Positions 61,850-64,000 of a stretch of 64,000 nucleotides of DNA are shown one piece after another. The notes below the pieces were generated by a model. The model was not told the DNA's origin. It saw nothing but the letters and a program-made list of their open reading frames with translations, and did no database searches. A program made the position numbers and the translations under genes. Source of the DNA: Dryococelus australis. Lineage: Eukaryota > Arthropoda > Insecta > Phasmatodea > Phasmatidae. Positions within the stretch are counted from its first letter, which is position 1; each line of letters opens with the position of its first letter. The stretch lies in assembly GCA_029891345.1 (NCBI GenBank), contig CM056993.1, positions 109,421,800 to 109,485,799 on the forward strand. The letters are read 5' to 3'.

Positions 61850-63370
61850 ATGTCCACTTTAATTATATCCACTCAGCAAGTACACAAACTGGCATAATCT
61901 GTACTTAAGCTAATCGAGCTGAGAAAATATGTCTTGATAAAGAAATCGATAGCCTATAACCAACACCACCTTGGAATAAATTTCTGGTTGTTTGTTACCA
62001 TGCTGGCATCATAAAACAACACAGGAAAGTTAACAACTCCAACATCAGTCCGCAAAAGACGACCGGAAAACTAGTTACAAAATGGGTTGTTCAATAAATC
62101 CGTGGTCTTTCAGGATAAATACGACAACTTGTAAGAAATATAGACCTATAAACAACTTTCCAGTCAGACCCTGCATTAAAAAGCATGGTTAACAAGTTAA
62201 AACCAGCCATAAGCAAATTTCAACACTTATTGTGAGCAATAGAAGGGTATTTATAAAACCAAGAAAACCATTAACATATGCTGGAATTAATAAATAAAAA
62301 TAAATATACATACATGTTTAATATTTTCTTCGATAGTATATGGTTGTTTCATTTGCCTTAATTACTTGATTTTATACTACACATGCTAAAATTCACATGA
62401 CTCTCATATTAAAGTGAGATAAAGTTTAAAGTTGACCAGTGAGATACAACAAGGTCTTCTCACAAAGATACGCGACCAATTACCAAAAGTAAACTGCAGG
62501 TGTAAAGGCGGAATACTGCATTCTGGGCTGCGTAGAACTCTCTTGGTGAATGTCGGGTGCTCCGCTACATAACGCATTGCTGCTAGTTAAGGGCCATTGG
62601 ATAAACACAGAAATAATCTGCTGTCTGCAGATTACTAAGATGAAGTAACTTGAATAAGGCAAATTTGCTAAGTGGCAGTGTGAATTCTCCATTACAGCTT
62701 TGTAGCTATTTCGAGATTAATTAACTTCCAAACGCCGAAAAACACCATTTACTTTAAATAAATTTCCCTCTATTTTTGGAAAGTAGCTGAAGTAAACGCT
62801 CATATAATTTACGACTGCATAAAGGAAACCGATTAAATCATTTATTATTTTCCCCTGGGAGAGTTTAGTTTAATAAATTGAAACGCTTCCACGAAATAAA
62901 TTTTCAGCTTCTTAGGTTCAATACAAAATATTCAGTGCTTTTAACATGCTGCAGTACCTATCTAAATTAGCTGTTTCGAACTAACGTAATATGGTAACTG
63001 ATTTAGAATTATAGGACAGCTGCAGCTATAAGTCTGCTACGCAATTTCATTTGACGCAACATGTTAAGTTATGAAGAAAGTGATGTGACTTAAAGTATTT
63101 TAAATAAGCTGCGCCTGCATTAATTTTGCGGAAATGTAAAATAAAATAAAAAATGCACAAGCATTTCTTTTGCAGAAATCTGCACTGCATAGGGTACCCT
63201 CAACTCCAGGTACAAACTACGTGAGACATTTCACGTAAAGTGACGATTGCAGGAGAGTGCCACACTTGAAGATTGGGGATTAAAATTAGATATTTACAAA
63301 ATGACATAAACGACATAAGATCGAACAACAAATTCGTGAATATTGCTAGTTTGATTTGATGTCATAGCTA
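61850..63370. other. Gene 3' flank without recognised features
   Basis: AT-rich DNA. One short minus frame at 62,480-62,692 lacks motifs. Confidence 0.4.
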
Positions 63371-63374
63371 TACG

Positions 63375-63624
63375 CTGTTCACGGTAAAATGAGCACTTTT
63401 CATAGCCCTGCATATGATATACTTGTATGCATGTTGTGTATTCTTCCGCCTTATGTAAATTTAACGTTGCTATGGGCATCATAACCTTATTCATGCGTTG
63501 GTCAAGTGAAAGTGTAAAATTATTAGAAAAGTAAATATGTTATAAATCTGATAATATTTATACTTCAATGCATTAAAAACAAAACGAGAGCTAAATAAAT
63601 AATTTATGTTATCACGAATGGTTA
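63375..63624 (+). mobile_element. MITE family B, left part
   Basis: CTGTTCACGGTAAAATGAGC starts it, followed by sequence alignable with 12,674-12,930, including GTTGTGTATTCTTYCG and TTATTCATGCGT. It stops where another family B terminus begins. Confidence 0.8.
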
Positions 63625-63628
63625 AAGA

Positions 63629-64000
63629 CTGTTCACAATAAAGTGAGCACTTTTGAAATCAACCTCAGAAAAATGTCACTGCTCCTAGCTCCAAATATTC
63701 AAACGGGCGCACTGAGTGACATGCGCCCAGTAAAGTTGGTAACGATGGATAAAAAATAGTTCCATTAACTTAAAGACGAATAAAAAAGGTTAGGTGACCA
63801 TTTGTGATAAATTAAATTATTCCTTTCGCTTTCTGTTATATTTATGCATCGAAGTATTAAAATGACCAGATTTTTTAAATATTTCTTTTCTAATAATTTC
63901 AGTTTCTACTGATCGACGAATTAATAAAGTGGTGAGGTACATGGCAATGTTAACTGTACATAAGGCGGAAAATGCACAACGTTCATACAAGTAGATCCTA
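63629..64000 (-). mobile_element. MITE family B, second copy running off the window
   Basis: CTGTTCACAATAAAGTGAGC begins at the family's other end, as in the right end of the 12,674 copy. The final bases (GTACATAAGGCGGAAAATGC, 63,958 onward) match the reverse complement of the left-end body. The copy is opposite in orientation to its neighbour and its far terminus lies beyond the window. Confidence 0.75.

Overview
This is eukaryotic, AT-rich, repeat-laden DNA, most likely from a large-genome arthropod and probably an insect. The evidence is one recognisable host gene cut by very long introns, many tRNA-derived SINE fragments, and a dense mix of DNA-transposon relics (hAT, Tc1, mariner-like, MITEs, a Polinton/Maverick). 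The species cannot be fixed from sequence alone.

The host gene is a CRAL-TRIO lipid-transfer protein (alpha-tocopherol transfer protein-like) on the + strand. Five coding exons lie at 1093-1249, 14450-14705, 39002-39112, 42163-42265 and 60564-60718. All splice phases agree and together they give 259 C-terminal residues ending in a TGA stop. The N-terminal exon or exons (about 40-50 residues) lie upstream of the window. The introns are about 13.2, 24.3, 3.05 and 18.3 kb, so nearly everything else here is intronic.

Intron 1 (1.25-14.4 kb) holds a SINE, a ~275-bp satellite, a 116-bp tandem repeat, an inverted-repeat element with a large CA microsatellite, and two MITE families. Copies of one MITE flank exon 14450-14705 on both sides in direct orientation.

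Intron 2 (14.7-39.0 kb) holds a CA/TA microsatellite, a long dispersed repeat present twice in opposite orientation (16.4-17.4 and 34.5-35.3 kb), a ~10 kb AT-rich stretch with diverged internal repetition, and a decayed Polinton/Maverick at about 27.6-34.3 kb. The Polinton keeps fragments of a major capsid protein, minor capsid protein, adenovirus-type protease, phospholipase A2-like protein and a retroviral-type integrase. It is followed by a fold-back element (35.7-36.7 kb) and a second copy of the satellite.

Intron 3 is short. It contains a 107-bp direct repeat and one unrecognised open frame.

Intron 4 (42.3-60.6 kb) holds the most unusual object: a ~5.5 kb near-complete palindrome (about 44.90-50.42 kb). 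Its 2.3-2.7 kb arms carry TGACCTTGA-rich subrepeats and two kinds of minisatellite. The arms also include the 3' end of an unknown gene, so that gene's end is present twice in opposite orientations around a ~500-bp single-copy centre. The same intron has a mariner-like relic, small MITEs, a hAT element (54,421-57,152) with a Tc1 relic nested inside (55,857-56,417), a second mariner-like relic and a 1.56-kb terminal-inverted-repeat element with internal 70-bp repeats.

The last 3.3 kb is the 3' flank of the host gene with a SINE and two MITE copies. I found no intact transposase, no functional tRNA or rRNA gene, and no CRISPR array.
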